DNA of 32,334 nucleotides from positions 1 to 32,334 of the forward strand of contig JAJDTA010000077.1 of NCBI GenBank assembly GCA_022827405.1. Reading direction: 5' to 3'. This document shows, piece by piece, positions 7,763-16,432 of the stretch. The stretch comes from Acidimicrobiia bacterium (GTDB lineage: Bacteria > Actinomycetota > Acidimicrobiia > Acidimicrobiales > Bin134). The notes below the pieces were generated by a model that was not told where the DNA came from, searched no databases, and worked only from the letters and a program-made list of their open reading frames with translations. Both the position numbers and the translations under genes were made by a program. Position 1 is the first letter of the stretch; every line of letters begins with the position of its first letter.

Positions 7763-10700
7763 TGTAGTCTTGCCCCCTCCACCACTCGGGAATGTCGCGT
7801 TGAGCAGTGAAGAATGCCCTCCCGACTGGGATCCTGCTGAAAGGATTGAGCCTGGCGTGTACCTCCACCCGATAAGTTCTTCCTTCTTCAAGTTCTCCAA
7901 AAGACTCAGAATACGAAATCCGCGTTTCGCTCGTAACACAATCGCCACTGAAAGTTGTGTGGCTAGCAGGACAAGAGTCGAAACCGGATATTTCGTAACT
8001 TATGGCATCGGGATAAGTATCCCAACTCAACTCCCACTCAATGGGAAAATCGGCGGCTATATTCTGCGATTGAGCCCCGGGAAAGGGTTGAGGAACAGGG
8101 CGAGCCAATACGCTTCCCTGAATGGTGACAGTAATAGTGCTGAGGAAGCTGTCGCCGATATCAGAAAGTGCTTGTACAGACACCTTATATACTCCCCTCG
8201 GCCATTGTTCCGGCAACCGGAGTGGGAATTCTCTAGTTTCCGCGGAAACCTTGTGTTGTTGCAACACGTCAGATGCAGGTAAGCCAGCTCTTGTAATTTC
8301 AATTCTGTAGCCGGTTATGGGTGGCGACCCCTCATCACGTTTAGGCTGCGTCCAAGTCAGAAGGGGGGTGCCATCATCCGCCTCCACGATCCCCAATTGT
8401 CTCACCGGGGGAAGGTCGGGTACGAGCACGCACGCCGGGTGACCTTCGCCAATTGGCCATCCAAGTCGCTGCATTGCACTACAGGAGAATACCCGTGAAA
8501 ACAAAGAATTATGCGATGCAATTCCCTCGTTAAAGGAATAATTGCCGTACTGATCGCTGCGAGTATACCCTTCCCATTCATTGAAAAAATGATGAACTCC
8601 AATGTTGTGGTCCAGTTCATGGGCTGCAACAAATAACGTGCTCCTAAGCCAGGATTCCGAAGGCGCTCGCGGGGCTTCATCACGCGGTTGGCGGCGATGG
8701 ATCGTGCTTAGGGGTCCATTTAGATATCCTCTGCCACCGTACCCATCTGTGTTGGCCAAGCCGGTTCCATATTCGTAGAACTGGTGGGCAAGTCCACTGC
8801 TTCTATTTCCGTCGTAGACCTGTTCCACGCATCCTGGCGAAGGTATTTCTATCACCTCTTCATATGAGGTTTCGAGTATTTGGCCAGCTTCGAATTGAAC
8901 ATCCAGCAGCCCGGATGATTGCCAGCTATAGAAGGGCGCGACCTGCTCATTCAAAGCGGCGACATGGTTATCAATGAAGTCTGCGGAGATGAATGGACGT
9001 AGTTCAGGAGTCGTACACACATGAAACTTGACCCTCAGCAATCCCCGAGGCTGGTTCCACCAAGAATGCGAAATAGCGTCGACAGCAACGTCGCCGCCTT
9101 CTGAGACATTTTGCGCCGCCAGCGGGTTTGTCTGGCCATGGGAATTTTCGCCCCAGCAGGCGATTGTCTCGTCGACTCTGATGGCGCACGAATGGTAATT
9201 ACCGATGGCCATGGCAGTGTAGTGGCCCGCGGGAACACTGAGTCGCCCGTAGTCGTCGTCGCCCCAGCAGGCAATTGCCTCGTCGACTCTGATGGCGCAC
9301 GAATGGTAATCGCCGACGGCGATGGCGGTGTAGCGGCCCGGGGGCGCGTTGGCCGCTCCCCAATAGTTCTGCCCCCAGCAGGCGATCGTCTCGTCGACTC
9401 TGATGGCGCACGAATGGTAAACGCCAACGGCGATGGCGGTGTAGGGACCTGGAGGTGCTTCAAGTTGATCGGTGGTGTAGGGGGCCCAGCAGGCGATTGT
9501 CTCGTCGACTCTGATGGCGCACGAATGGTAAGCGCTGATGGCGATGGCGGTGTAGCGGCCAGCGGGAACATCGTAGTCGCGCGCGGGAACATCGGTCTCG
9601 TCGGAGGTGATGTCGCCCCAGCAGGCAATAGTCCCGTCGACTCTGATGGCGCACGAGTGGGAACCGCCTGCACCGATGGCGGTGTAGCGGCCCGGGGGAA
9701 CATCGGTTTGGCCGGTGATGTTTGAGCCCCAGCAGGCGATTGTCTCGTCGACTCTGATGGCGCACGAATGGTAATGGCCGACGGCGATGGCGGTGTAGCG
9801 GCCAGCGGGAACATCGGTCTCGCCAAATGAGTTTGCGCCCCAGCAGAGGATATTGGAATCAAAGAAGAGATTGCCGATTAGTTGACTTGTCCGGATGGCG
9901 CACGAATGGAAGTCGCTGGCGGCGATGGCGGTGTAGTGGCCCGCGGGAACATCGCTCTCGCCGAAGGTGTTTGAGCCCCAACAGGCGATCGTCTCGTCTG
10001 TTCTGATGGCACACGAGTGGGAATGGCCAGTGGCAATGATCGAGTTTGTTGCATTCGCAGCCGTGCCTATTGTGGTATTTTGGCGGGTCGCATTGTCTGT
10101 CAAGCCCCAGTTATTGTTGCCCCAGCAGGCGATGGTCTCGTCGACTCTGATAGCACACGAATACCAATGTTCGGCTGACAGGTCGCGGGATCGGTCCGCA
10201 GGTGCGCTTGTCAGGCCGTTGCCGCGATGAAGATCGAGGCCCCAGCAGGCGATGGTCTCGTCGACTCTGATAGCACACGAATGTCTTCTACCTGCGGAAA
10301 TGGCGGTGTACCGGCCAGCAGGCGCATCCACCTCTACCTCGTCGAGGCTATCGTGGCCCCAGCAGGCGATGGTCTCGTCGACTCTGATGGCACATGTATT
10401 CCAAAATCCGGCCGATCTGGCGATGTATCGGCCGGTGGGCGCATTTCCCTCGCCTGAACTGATGCTCCCCCAGCAGGCGATGGTCTCGTCGACTCTGATA
10501 GCACACGAATGTCTTCCACCTGCGGAAATGGCGGTGTACCGGCCAGCAGGCGCGTCAGTCTGGCCGTCGATACTGTTGCCCCAGCAGGCGACGGTCTCGT
10601 CGATTTTGATGGCGCACGAGTGCGACTCACCGGCGGCGATGGCGGTGTAGCGGCCCAGGGGTGGATCCGACGATCGAAAATGGCCGATGTCGAAGTTGTA

Positions 10701-12443
10701 GCCCCAGCAGGCGATAGTCTCGTCGACTCTGATAGCGCATGAGTGGAAACCGCCTGCAACGATGGCGGTGTAGCGGCCCGGGGGCGCGTTGGCCTGGCCA
10801 TAGTCGTTCCGTCCCCAGCATGCGAGGGTCTGGTCGGTGCTGATGGTGCACGAGTGGAATCGGCCGGTTGCGATAGCGGTGTGACGGCCCAGAGGCGGAA
10901 GTCCTGGTGGGCTTGGGGTTGCCATTGTCTGGCCGTAGCGGTTGTCCCCCCAACAGGCGAGGGTCTGGTCAACCCTGACAGCGCACGAGTGGGTCTCGCC
11001 CGCGGTAACAGAAATGTAGCGGCCCGCAGGCGCTTCCGACGGGCCGGAGACGCGCTCACCCGAACAGGCGAAAGCCGTGCCGGTTCTGATAACGCACGAG
11101 TGCCCGGCTTCGCTGCGGCCCCAGCAGGCGATGCTCTCATCGACTTTGACGGCGCAAGAATGGGCTTCGCCCGCGGCGATAGCAGTGTAGCGGCCCGCGG
11201 GGGCGTCAAGTTGCCCGTAGTCGTCGTTGCCCCAGCAGGCTAGGGTCTCGTCGACTCTGATGGCACATGAGTGCCCGTAGGCTGGACTGTAGCTCGTGTT
11301 TGCGATGCGCTCTGTGGATCCTCCGACGGCCACGGCGGTAAACCGGCCCTCGGGTCCGGTCGTGCTGTTGCCCGAACAGTGGATGCGCGGCTCCGAGTTA
11401 GCAGCGCACGGGTCGCCCCAACAGGCGATGGTCTGGTCGGTGCTGATGGCGCACGAATGGGATCGACCAGCGGATATGGCGGTGTAGCGGCCCGCCGGGG
11501 CGTCGCCGTACTCGCTGGCAGTCTCAATGTTGTAGCCCCAGCATGCGATGGTCTGATCGGTGCTGATAGCGCAGGAATGCACCTTGCCGGCCGATATGGC
11601 GGTGTAGCGGCCCGCGGGGGCGTCGAGCTGCCCGTAGGTGTCGTTGCCCCAGCAGGCGATGGTCTCATCCACTGCAATGGCGCAGGTATGCCACCCGCCA
11701 GCCGAAATAGCGGTGAAGGCACCCTTCGGCGCATCCAACTTGCCACCCGCGCTGTCGCCCCAGCAGGCGATGGTCTGGCTGGTCTTGATAGCGCACGAAT
11801 GCTTGCTGCCCGCGGTAACTGCAAGGTACTCGCCAGAAGGCAACGGTTCGGGTGTCGGATCGGGCGTGGGGTCCGGCGTCGGATCGGGCGTGGGGTCGGG
11901 CGTGGGGTCGGGTTTGGCGGCGGTGCGCAAGGTGGTGAGGGCGGTGTCGTCAAGCACTAGATAACAGCCGACGGTGCTGTGGAAACCCCAGCTCAGGCGG
12001 GCAAGCACCGTTTGGTGGTCGGCGGTCTTGGCGACGTCCACGGGACTCTTGCCAAACTTGTGGTGATCAAAGCACCGTTCGGATGCATCGGTCGAGGCGT
12101 TAGGCAGACTCTGTGGCGGCGGGGCGGCCCGCAAAACGGCCAGGGCTCGTTGGCCAAGGGTGAGGTAACAGCCGATGGCACCGTGCCAGTTCCAACTCAC
12201 CTGGGCGAGGACAGCAGACCCGTCGGCGGTCTTGGCGACATCCACAGGACTCTCACCAAACTTGTGGTGATCAAAGCACCGCTCCGCCGCACTGTGCTCG
12301 GCTGGCCCATGAGCGATAACTGGATCCCCCGGAATCGCCGTCAGCCCCAACGCCAAGGCAGAAAACGCGATAAGTAGAACAACCCGGCGTCTCACAGCGC
12401 CGGATTTTAGACCGCCAACCGCGTCAACAGCCTCTTTGGACAT
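7749..12443 (-). CDS. Giant secreted RCC1-like repeat protein with metzincin protease and Fn3-like domains
   Basis: This protein has 1564 residues. Residues 18-44 are a signal peptide (RRR, then VVLLIAFSALALGLTAI). Two copies of a Cys-containing unit follow (54-107 and 122-176, each opening ERCFDHHKFG). A PDPT-repeat linker covers about 178-200. From about 202 to 1110 come 23 RCC1/BNR-like repeats with the core HSCAIRVDETIACWG and GRYTAIAAG, enough for about three propellers. Then comes a zinc protease domain: HELDHNIGVHH at 1275-1285 fits HExxHxxGxxH, and CSAMQRLGW (Met 1324) suits the metzincin Met-turn. Two Fn3-like stretches (about 1350-1440 and 1460-1550) end the protein. It is probably a surface or secreted adhesin-protease; substrate unknown. 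It interrupts the usual prfB-ftsE link, and the protease end is clearly lower in GC. Confidence 0.85.
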   Translation of the reverse strand: MSKEAVDAVGGLKSGAVRRRVVLLIAFSALALGLTAIPGDPVIAHGPAEHSAAERCFDHHKFGESPVDVAKTADGSAVLAQVSWNWHGAIGCYLTLGQRALAVLRAAPPPQSLPNASTDASERCFDHHKFGKSPVDVAKTADHQTVLARLSWGFHSTVGCYLVLDDTALTTLRTAAKPDPTPDPTPDPTPDPTPDPTPEPLPSGEYLAVTAGSKHSCAIKTSQTIACWGDSAGGKLDAPKGAFTAISAGGWHTCAIAVDETIACWGNDTYGQLDAPAGRYTAISAGKVHSCAISTDQTIACWGYNIETASEYGDAPAGRYTAISAGRSHSCAISTDQTIACWGDPCAANSEPRIHCSGNSTTGPEGRFTAVAVGGSTERIANTSYSPAYGHSCAIRVDETLACWGNDDYGQLDAPAGRYTAIAAGEAHSCAVKVDESIACWGRSEAGHSCVIRTGTAFACSGERVSGPSEAPAGRYISVTAGETHSCAVRVDQTLACWGDNRYGQTMATPSPPGLPPLGRHTAIATGRFHSCTISTDQTLACWGRNDYGQANAPPGRYTAIVAGGFHSCAIRVDETIACWGYNFDIGHFRSSDPPLGRYTAIAAGESHSCAIKIDETVACWGNSIDGQTDAPAGRYTAISAGGRHSCAIRVDETIACWGSISSGEGNAPTGRYIARSAGFWNTCAIRVDETIACWGHDSLDEVEVDAPAGRYTAISAGRRHSCAIRVDETIACWGLDLHRGNGLTSAPADRSRDLSAEHWYSCAIRVDETIACWGNNNWGLTDNATRQNTTIGTAANATNSIIATGHSHSCAIRTDETIACWGSNTFGESDVPAGHYTAIAASDFHSCAIRTSQLIGNLFFDSNILCWGANSFGETDVPAGRYTAIAVGHYHSCAIRVDETIACWGSNITGQTDVPPGRYTAIGAGGSHSCAIRVDGTIACWGDITSDETDVPARDYDVPAGRYTAIAISAYHSCAIRVDETIACWAPYTTDQLEAPPGPYTAIAVGVYHSCAIRVDETIACWGQNYWGAANAPPGRYTAIAVGDYHSCAIRVDEAIACWGDDDYGRLSVPAGHYTAMAIGNYHSCAIRVDETIACWGENSHGQTNPLAAQNVSEGGDVAVDAISHSWWNQPRGLLRVKFHVCTTPELRPFISADFIDNHVAALNEQVAPFYSWQSSGLLDVQFEAGQILETSYEEVIEIPSPGCVEQVYDGNRSSGLAHQFYEYGTGLANTDGYGGRGYLNGPLSTIHRRQPRDEAPRAPSESWLRSTLFVAAHELDHNIGVHHFFNEWEGYTRSDQYGNYSFNEGIASHNSLFSRVFSCSAMQRLGWPIGEGHPACVLVPDLPPVRQLGIVEADDGTPLLTWTQPKRDEGSPPITGYRIEITRAGLPASDVLQQHKVSAETREFPLRLPEQWPRGVYKVSVQALSDIGDSFLSTITVTIQGSVLARPVPQPFPGAQSQNIAADFPIEWELSWDTYPDAISYEISGFDSCPASHTTFSGDCVTSETRISYSESFGELEEGRTYRVEVHARLNPFSRIPVGRAFFTAQRDIPEWWRGQDYTPPF
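9125..11840 (-). repeat. Array of 23 RCC1-like coding repeats
   Basis: Units of roughly 110-130 bases each encode one HSCAI..DETIACWG core followed by a GRYTAIAAG-type strand. I count 23 cores. The 9,100-10,800 part is the most uniform: a 'gcgattgtctcgtcgact' type block recurs in nearly every unit, suggesting recent duplication or gene conversion. Unit 7 (near 11,060-11,120, GHSCVIRTGTAFACSG) is shortened and follows unit 6 directly; unit 17 (near 9,840-9,900) has an insertion before its Cys-Trp. These repeats also create many long but meaningless reading frames on both strands. Confidence 0.85.
11848..11912 (-). repeat. PDPT-encoding tandem repeat (linker)
   Basis: Twelve-base units of the type GGCGTGGGGTCG / GGCGTCGGATCG recur about five times and encode PDPTPDPTP. 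This makes an extended Pro/Thr/Asp linker between the duplicated N-terminal domain and the RCC1-like region of the giant protein, at about residues 178-200. Confidence 0.8.
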
Positions 12444-12491
12444 GACAACAGCGGTCAGGATCGTCTACACCGGCGCGGGATCTGGCCGCGC

Positions 12492-13592
12492 TCAGCTCAT
12501 GCGGCGCCAGCGGAGGTAGGCTTCTATTAGTTCGTCGAGGTCGCCGGCTAGGACGGCTTCTACGTTGCCGATGGAGACGGCGGTGCGGTCGTCTTTGACT
12601 TGTTGGTAGGGGTGGAGGACGTAGGAGCGGATTTGGCTGCCCCATTCGGTTTTTTGGTGTTCGCCGGCTAGGCCGGCGATTTCGGCTTCTCGTTCGGCTC
12701 GTTTGAGGTCGGCGAGGCGGGCGGCCAGGATCTGCATGGCGCGGTCTTTGTTCTGGTGCTGGCTGCGCTCGTTTTGGCAGGACACCACCACGCCGGTGGG
12801 CAGATGGGTGATCCGTACTGCGGAGTCGGTGACGTTGACGTGTTGGCCGCCTGCTCCCGATGAGCGGAAGGTGTCGATGCGGAGGTCTTTGTCGTCGATG
12901 TCCACCTCGCCGGATACTTCGTCGAAGAAGGGCACCACTTTGAATTGGGCGAAGGCGGTGTGGCGGCGGGCGTCGGAGTCGAACGGTGAGATGCGGACCA
13001 GCCGGTGCACTCCCCGCTCTGATTGCAACAGGCCGTAGGCGTTGCGCCCAGAGATGGTGAAGTCGGCTGAGGAGATGCCCGCCCCCTGGCCCTCCGAAAC
13101 GGAGTCCACCTTGAAGTCGAAGCCGCGGCGCTCGGCCCAGCCCTGGTACATCGCCAACAGCATCTCGGCCCAGTCCTGGGCGTCGGTCCCGCCTGCTCCG
13201 CTGTGCAGCTCGCACACCGCATCGGAGCCGTCGTGTTCGCCACCCAACAGCGAGCGCAGCTCCAGGGCGTCCACTTTGGCGGTCAGAGATTCCAGCATCT
13301 GGGCGATCTCCGGGGCCTGCGACTCGTCGCCCTCCTCCACGGCTAACTCGTGCAGCGTGTCGGCGTCCTCTAGCGCGGCCTCCAACCCGGCAAACAGCTC
13401 AATGTCCTCAGCCAGTTCGGACAGCTCTCGGGTCACCTTGCGAGCCCGGTCGGGATCGTCCCACAGGCCGGGGGCGGCCGCGGCCTTCTCCAGGTCGGGG
13501 CGGCGGGCGATCAGGTCGTCGATGTGCAGGTAGCGGCGGGCTTCGTCGAGTTTGGATCGGAGCAGGGCGAGGTCGCCGGTGAAATCAGACAC
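12492..13592 (-). CDS. prfB: Peptide chain release factor 2
   Basis: RF2 reads UGA and UAA stop codons and triggers peptide release. The 366-residue protein has the GGQ loop (RSSGAGGQHVN), the SPF-type recognition tripeptide (VRISPFDSDARRHT) that separates RF2 from RF1, and the conserved ELHSGAGGTDAQDWAEMLL. The frame is continuous from the GTG start at 13592, with no in-frame TGA near codon 26, so the autoregulatory +1 frameshift of many bacterial prfB genes is absent. It starts 22 bases after secA. Downstream lies the giant repeat gene, not the usual ftsE. The last ~350 bases (12500-12850) use more G/T on the + strand than the rest, a mild composition change. Confidence 0.97.
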   Translation of the reverse strand: MSDFTGDLALLRSKLDEARRYLHIDDLIARRPDLEKAAAAPGLWDDPDRARKVTRELSELAEDIELFAGLEAALEDADTLHELAVEEGDESQAPEIAQMLESLTAKVDALELRSLLGGEHDGSDAVCELHSGAGGTDAQDWAEMLLAMYQGWAERRGFDFKVDSVSEGQGAGISSADFTISGRNAYGLLQSERGVHRLVRISPFDSDARRHTAFAQFKVVPFFDEVSGEVDIDDKDLRIDTFRSSGAGGQHVNVTDSAVRITHLPTGVVVSCQNERSQHQNKDRAMQILAARLADLKRAEREAEIAGLAGEHQKTEWGSQIRSYVLHPYQQVKDDRTAVSIGNVEAVLAGDLDELIEAYLRWRRMS

Positions 13593-13614
13593 GGGAACTA
13601 TCGGGAGTTGCCAG

Positions 13615-16314
13615 TCAGCGGCCGCAGCACTGCTTGAACTTGCGGCCTGATCCGCAGGGACAGGGGGCGTTGCGGGGGGTCTTGTCGAATTCTGACTTCA
13701 CCACCGGCGTCTTCGACCGGGGGGCCGACTCCTCCACCACCTCCGGGGCAGCCGAAGCGCTGGCCAGCGACGACTGGCTGGACGGGTCGGCCGGACCCGT
13801 CTCGGTGATGTTGCTGGTACCGGTATCGTCGGCCCGGGTGGGGGCCTCCACGTTGACCTCAACGTGCATGATGTAGGTGACGAAGTCGCGGGCCACTCCG
13901 GTCATCATCTGGCCGAACATCTCGAACCCCTCCCGCTGCCACTCGGTGAGGGGGTCCTTTTGGCCGAGGGCCCGCAGGTTGATGCCCTCTTTGAGGTAGT
14001 CCATCTCGTAGAGGTGCTCGCGCCAGCGCTGGTCGATGATACGGAGCATGATCTGGCGCTCCACTTCTCGCATGGCCCCGGCGCCGACCTCTTCCTCCCG
14101 CTGCTCGTAGTGGGCCACCGCCTCGCCTACCAGCACGTCGTAGAGCTCGTCGGTGGAGACCGCGGCACCCAGTTCGTCGGCGCCCAGCTTGGTGGGCCAC
14201 AGCACTCGGATCTCGGTCTCCAACTGTTCTAGGTCCCAGTCGGTGGGATCCTCCGACGTGCACTGCCCGTCGATCACCGCATCGACCGCCTCGCCCAAAT
14301 GCTCGAGGGCGTCGGCTCTGAGATCCTCGCCCGCCAGGATCTGGGCTCGCCGCTTGTAGATCACCTTGCGCTGCTCGTTGAGCACCTCGTCGTACTTGAG
14401 CACGTTCTTGCGGGCCTCGGCGTTCTTCTGCTCCACCGTCCCCTGGGCTCGCTCGATGGCCTTGGTGACCATCTTGGCCTCGATAGGCACGTCTTCGGGC
14501 AGGGCCTTGTCCATGACCCAGTTCATGGCCCCGGTGGCGAAGATCCTCATGAGGTCGTCCTCCAGCGACAGGTAGAACCGGCTCTCGCCGGGGTCGCCTT
14601 GGCGCCCGGAGCGGCCCCGGAGCTGGTTGTCGATGCGGCGGCTGTCGTGGCGCTCGGTGCCCAGCACATAGAGGCCGCCCAACTCCCGCACCTTCTCGCC
14701 CTCGGCCCCGCACTCGGCCTCGTATTTCTCCAGCAGCTCGGCTGCCCGGGTCTGGCCCTCTTCACTAGCGGGGTCGAGGCCCTCGGCCACCGCGTCCCGG
14801 CGGGCCATGGCCTCGGGGTTGCCCCCTAACACGATGTCAACCCCTCGTCCGGCCATGTTGGTGGCCACGGTGATGGCGTGCAGCCGACCGGCTTGGGCCA
14901 CGATTTCGGCCTCCCGGAAGTGCTGTTTGGCGTTGAGCACCTCGTGGGGGATGCCCCGCTTGTTCAACACATCGGCCAGCTTCTCGGAGTTCTCCACCGA
15001 GACGGTGCCCACCAGCACCGGCTGACCCCGCTCATAGCGCTCGACCAGGTCATCGACCAAGGCGTCGAACTTGCCCTTCTCGCTCTTGTAGATGAGGTCG
15101 CCCTCGTCGGCCCGGACCACCGGCAAATTGGTGGGAATCGGCACCACGTGCAGGCCGTAGGTGCTGAACAGCTCGTTGGCCTCGCTCACCGCGGTGCCGG
15201 TCATGCCGGCCAGCTTGTCGTAGAGCCGAAAGTAGTTCTGGAGGGTGATGGTGGCCAGCGTCTGGTTCTCCTCTTTGATCTTCACCCCCTCTTTGGCCTC
15301 CACCGCCTGGTGCAAGCCCTCCGACCAGCGGCGGCCATCCAGGATCCGACCGGTGAACTCGTCCACGATCTTCACCTCGCCCCGCTGCACGATGTAGTCC
15401 TTGTCGCGGTGGTACAGCTCCTTGGCCCGCAGGGCGGCCTGGAGCTGGTGGACCAAATTGGCGCTAACGGAGTCGTAGAGGTTTTCTACCCCTAGCGCCC
15501 GCTCCACCGCATGCACCCCATCCTCGGTGGGGGCCACGATGCGCTTCTCCTCGTCGACGTCGTAGTGGACGTCTCGCCGCAGGCCCCGCACCACGCTGGC
15601 GAACTTGTAATACGTCTTGGCCGCGTCGGCTAGGCGCCCGCTGATGATGAGGGGGGTCCGGGCCTCGTCAATGAGGATGGAGTCGATCTCGTCCACGATG
15701 CAGTAGCTGTGGCCCCGCTGGACCCGCCGGTCGGCCGACATGGCCATGTTGTCGCGCAGGTAGTCGAAGCCCAGTTCGTTGTTGGTCCCGTAGGTGATGT
15801 CGCAGCCGTACTGCTCGCGCTTGAACTCCGAACCCCGCTCTCCGGGGACCACCAGCCCGACGGTGAGGCCCAGCCAGCGGTGGATGGCCCCCATCCAATC
15901 GGCGTCGCGGGCGGCCAGGTAGTCGTTCACCGTGACCACGTGCACACCCTCGCCACCCAGGCCGTTGAGGTACACGGGAAGGGTCGACACCAGGGTCTTG
16001 CCCTCGCCGGTGCGCATTTCGGCCACCCAGCCGAAGTGAAGGGCCGCGCCCCCCATCAACTGCACGTCGTAGTGGCGCTGGCCGATCACCCGCCAGGCCG
16101 CCTCCCGCACCACGGCGAAGGCCTCGATCAGCAGGTCGTGGAGGTCTTCCCCGTTCTCCAAGCGCTGGCGGAACTCCCCGGTGCGGGCCCGCAGCGCATC
16201 ATCCGATAGCGCCTTGGTCTCCGGTTCGAGCGCGTTGATGTCGGGCACCAGGTCTTCCAGTGCCTTGAGCTTCTTGCCCTCGCCAGTGTTCAGGATCTTC
16301 TGAAACACACTCAT
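13615..16314 (-). CDS. secA: Preprotein translocase ATPase SecA
   Basis: SecA drives secretory proteins through SecYEG using ATP. The 899-residue protein has Walker A in EMRTGEGKT (99-107), VHVVTVNDYLAARD, GTNNELGFDYLRDN, the DEAD-like VDEIDSILIDEARTPLI, the preprotein-binding domain, then ATNMAGRGVDIVLGG and ERHDSRRIDNQLRGRSGRQGD of the second helicase lobe. It ends with a SEC-C zinc motif, NAPCPCGSGRKFKQCC, that can bind SecB or ribosomes. This is the full-length housekeeping SecA1 form. It sits between hpf and prfB, as in many actinobacteria. The start ATG is at 16314. Confidence 0.98.
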   Translation of the reverse strand: MSVFQKILNTGEGKKLKALEDLVPDINALEPETKALSDDALRARTGEFRQRLENGEDLHDLLIEAFAVVREAAWRVIGQRHYDVQLMGGAALHFGWVAEMRTGEGKTLVSTLPVYLNGLGGEGVHVVTVNDYLAARDADWMGAIHRWLGLTVGLVVPGERGSEFKREQYGCDITYGTNNELGFDYLRDNMAMSADRRVQRGHSYCIVDEIDSILIDEARTPLIISGRLADAAKTYYKFASVVRGLRRDVHYDVDEEKRIVAPTEDGVHAVERALGVENLYDSVSANLVHQLQAALRAKELYHRDKDYIVQRGEVKIVDEFTGRILDGRRWSEGLHQAVEAKEGVKIKEENQTLATITLQNYFRLYDKLAGMTGTAVSEANELFSTYGLHVVPIPTNLPVVRADEGDLIYKSEKGKFDALVDDLVERYERGQPVLVGTVSVENSEKLADVLNKRGIPHEVLNAKQHFREAEIVAQAGRLHAITVATNMAGRGVDIVLGGNPEAMARRDAVAEGLDPASEEGQTRAAELLEKYEAECGAEGEKVRELGGLYVLGTERHDSRRIDNQLRGRSGRQGDPGESRFYLSLEDDLMRIFATGAMNWVMDKALPEDVPIEAKMVTKAIERAQGTVEQKNAEARKNVLKYDEVLNEQRKVIYKRRAQILAGEDLRADALEHLGEAVDAVIDGQCTSEDPTDWDLEQLETEIRVLWPTKLGADELGAAVSTDELYDVLVGEAVAHYEQREEEVGAGAMREVERQIMLRIIDQRWREHLYEMDYLKEGINLRALGQKDPLTEWQREGFEMFGQMMTGVARDFVTYIMHVEVNVEAPTRADDTGTSNITETGPADPSSQSSLASASAAPEVVEESAPRSKTPVVKSEFDKTPRNAPCPCGSGRKFKQCCGR

Positions 16315-16432
16315 GTCAGCCCTACTCTACCGCCACGCCCTCCCCATCTAGTCAGCGGAGATGGCCCGGGCTGCGCTGGGCGTGCCCCTGAATGCGGGCG
16401 CGCAAATGGGCAAATTGTCGCTTGAGCGGGGC

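Noticed and set aside
9125-11840. Regular repeats that could suggest a CRISPR array
   Set aside because: Units are 110-130 bases, in-frame coding, with variable but coding spacers and no cas genes nearby.
9035-11953. Several long frames (100-290 residues) on both strands inside the repeat array, rich in Arg/Ser/Pro/Ala
   Set aside because: They are alternate-frame readings of the periodic RCC1-like repeats and repeat with the same period; no independent start signals or motifs.
12492-13592. Programmed +1 frameshift in prfB
   Set aside because: The frame is continuous from the GTG start through the GGQ region with no internal TGA, so no frameshift is needed.
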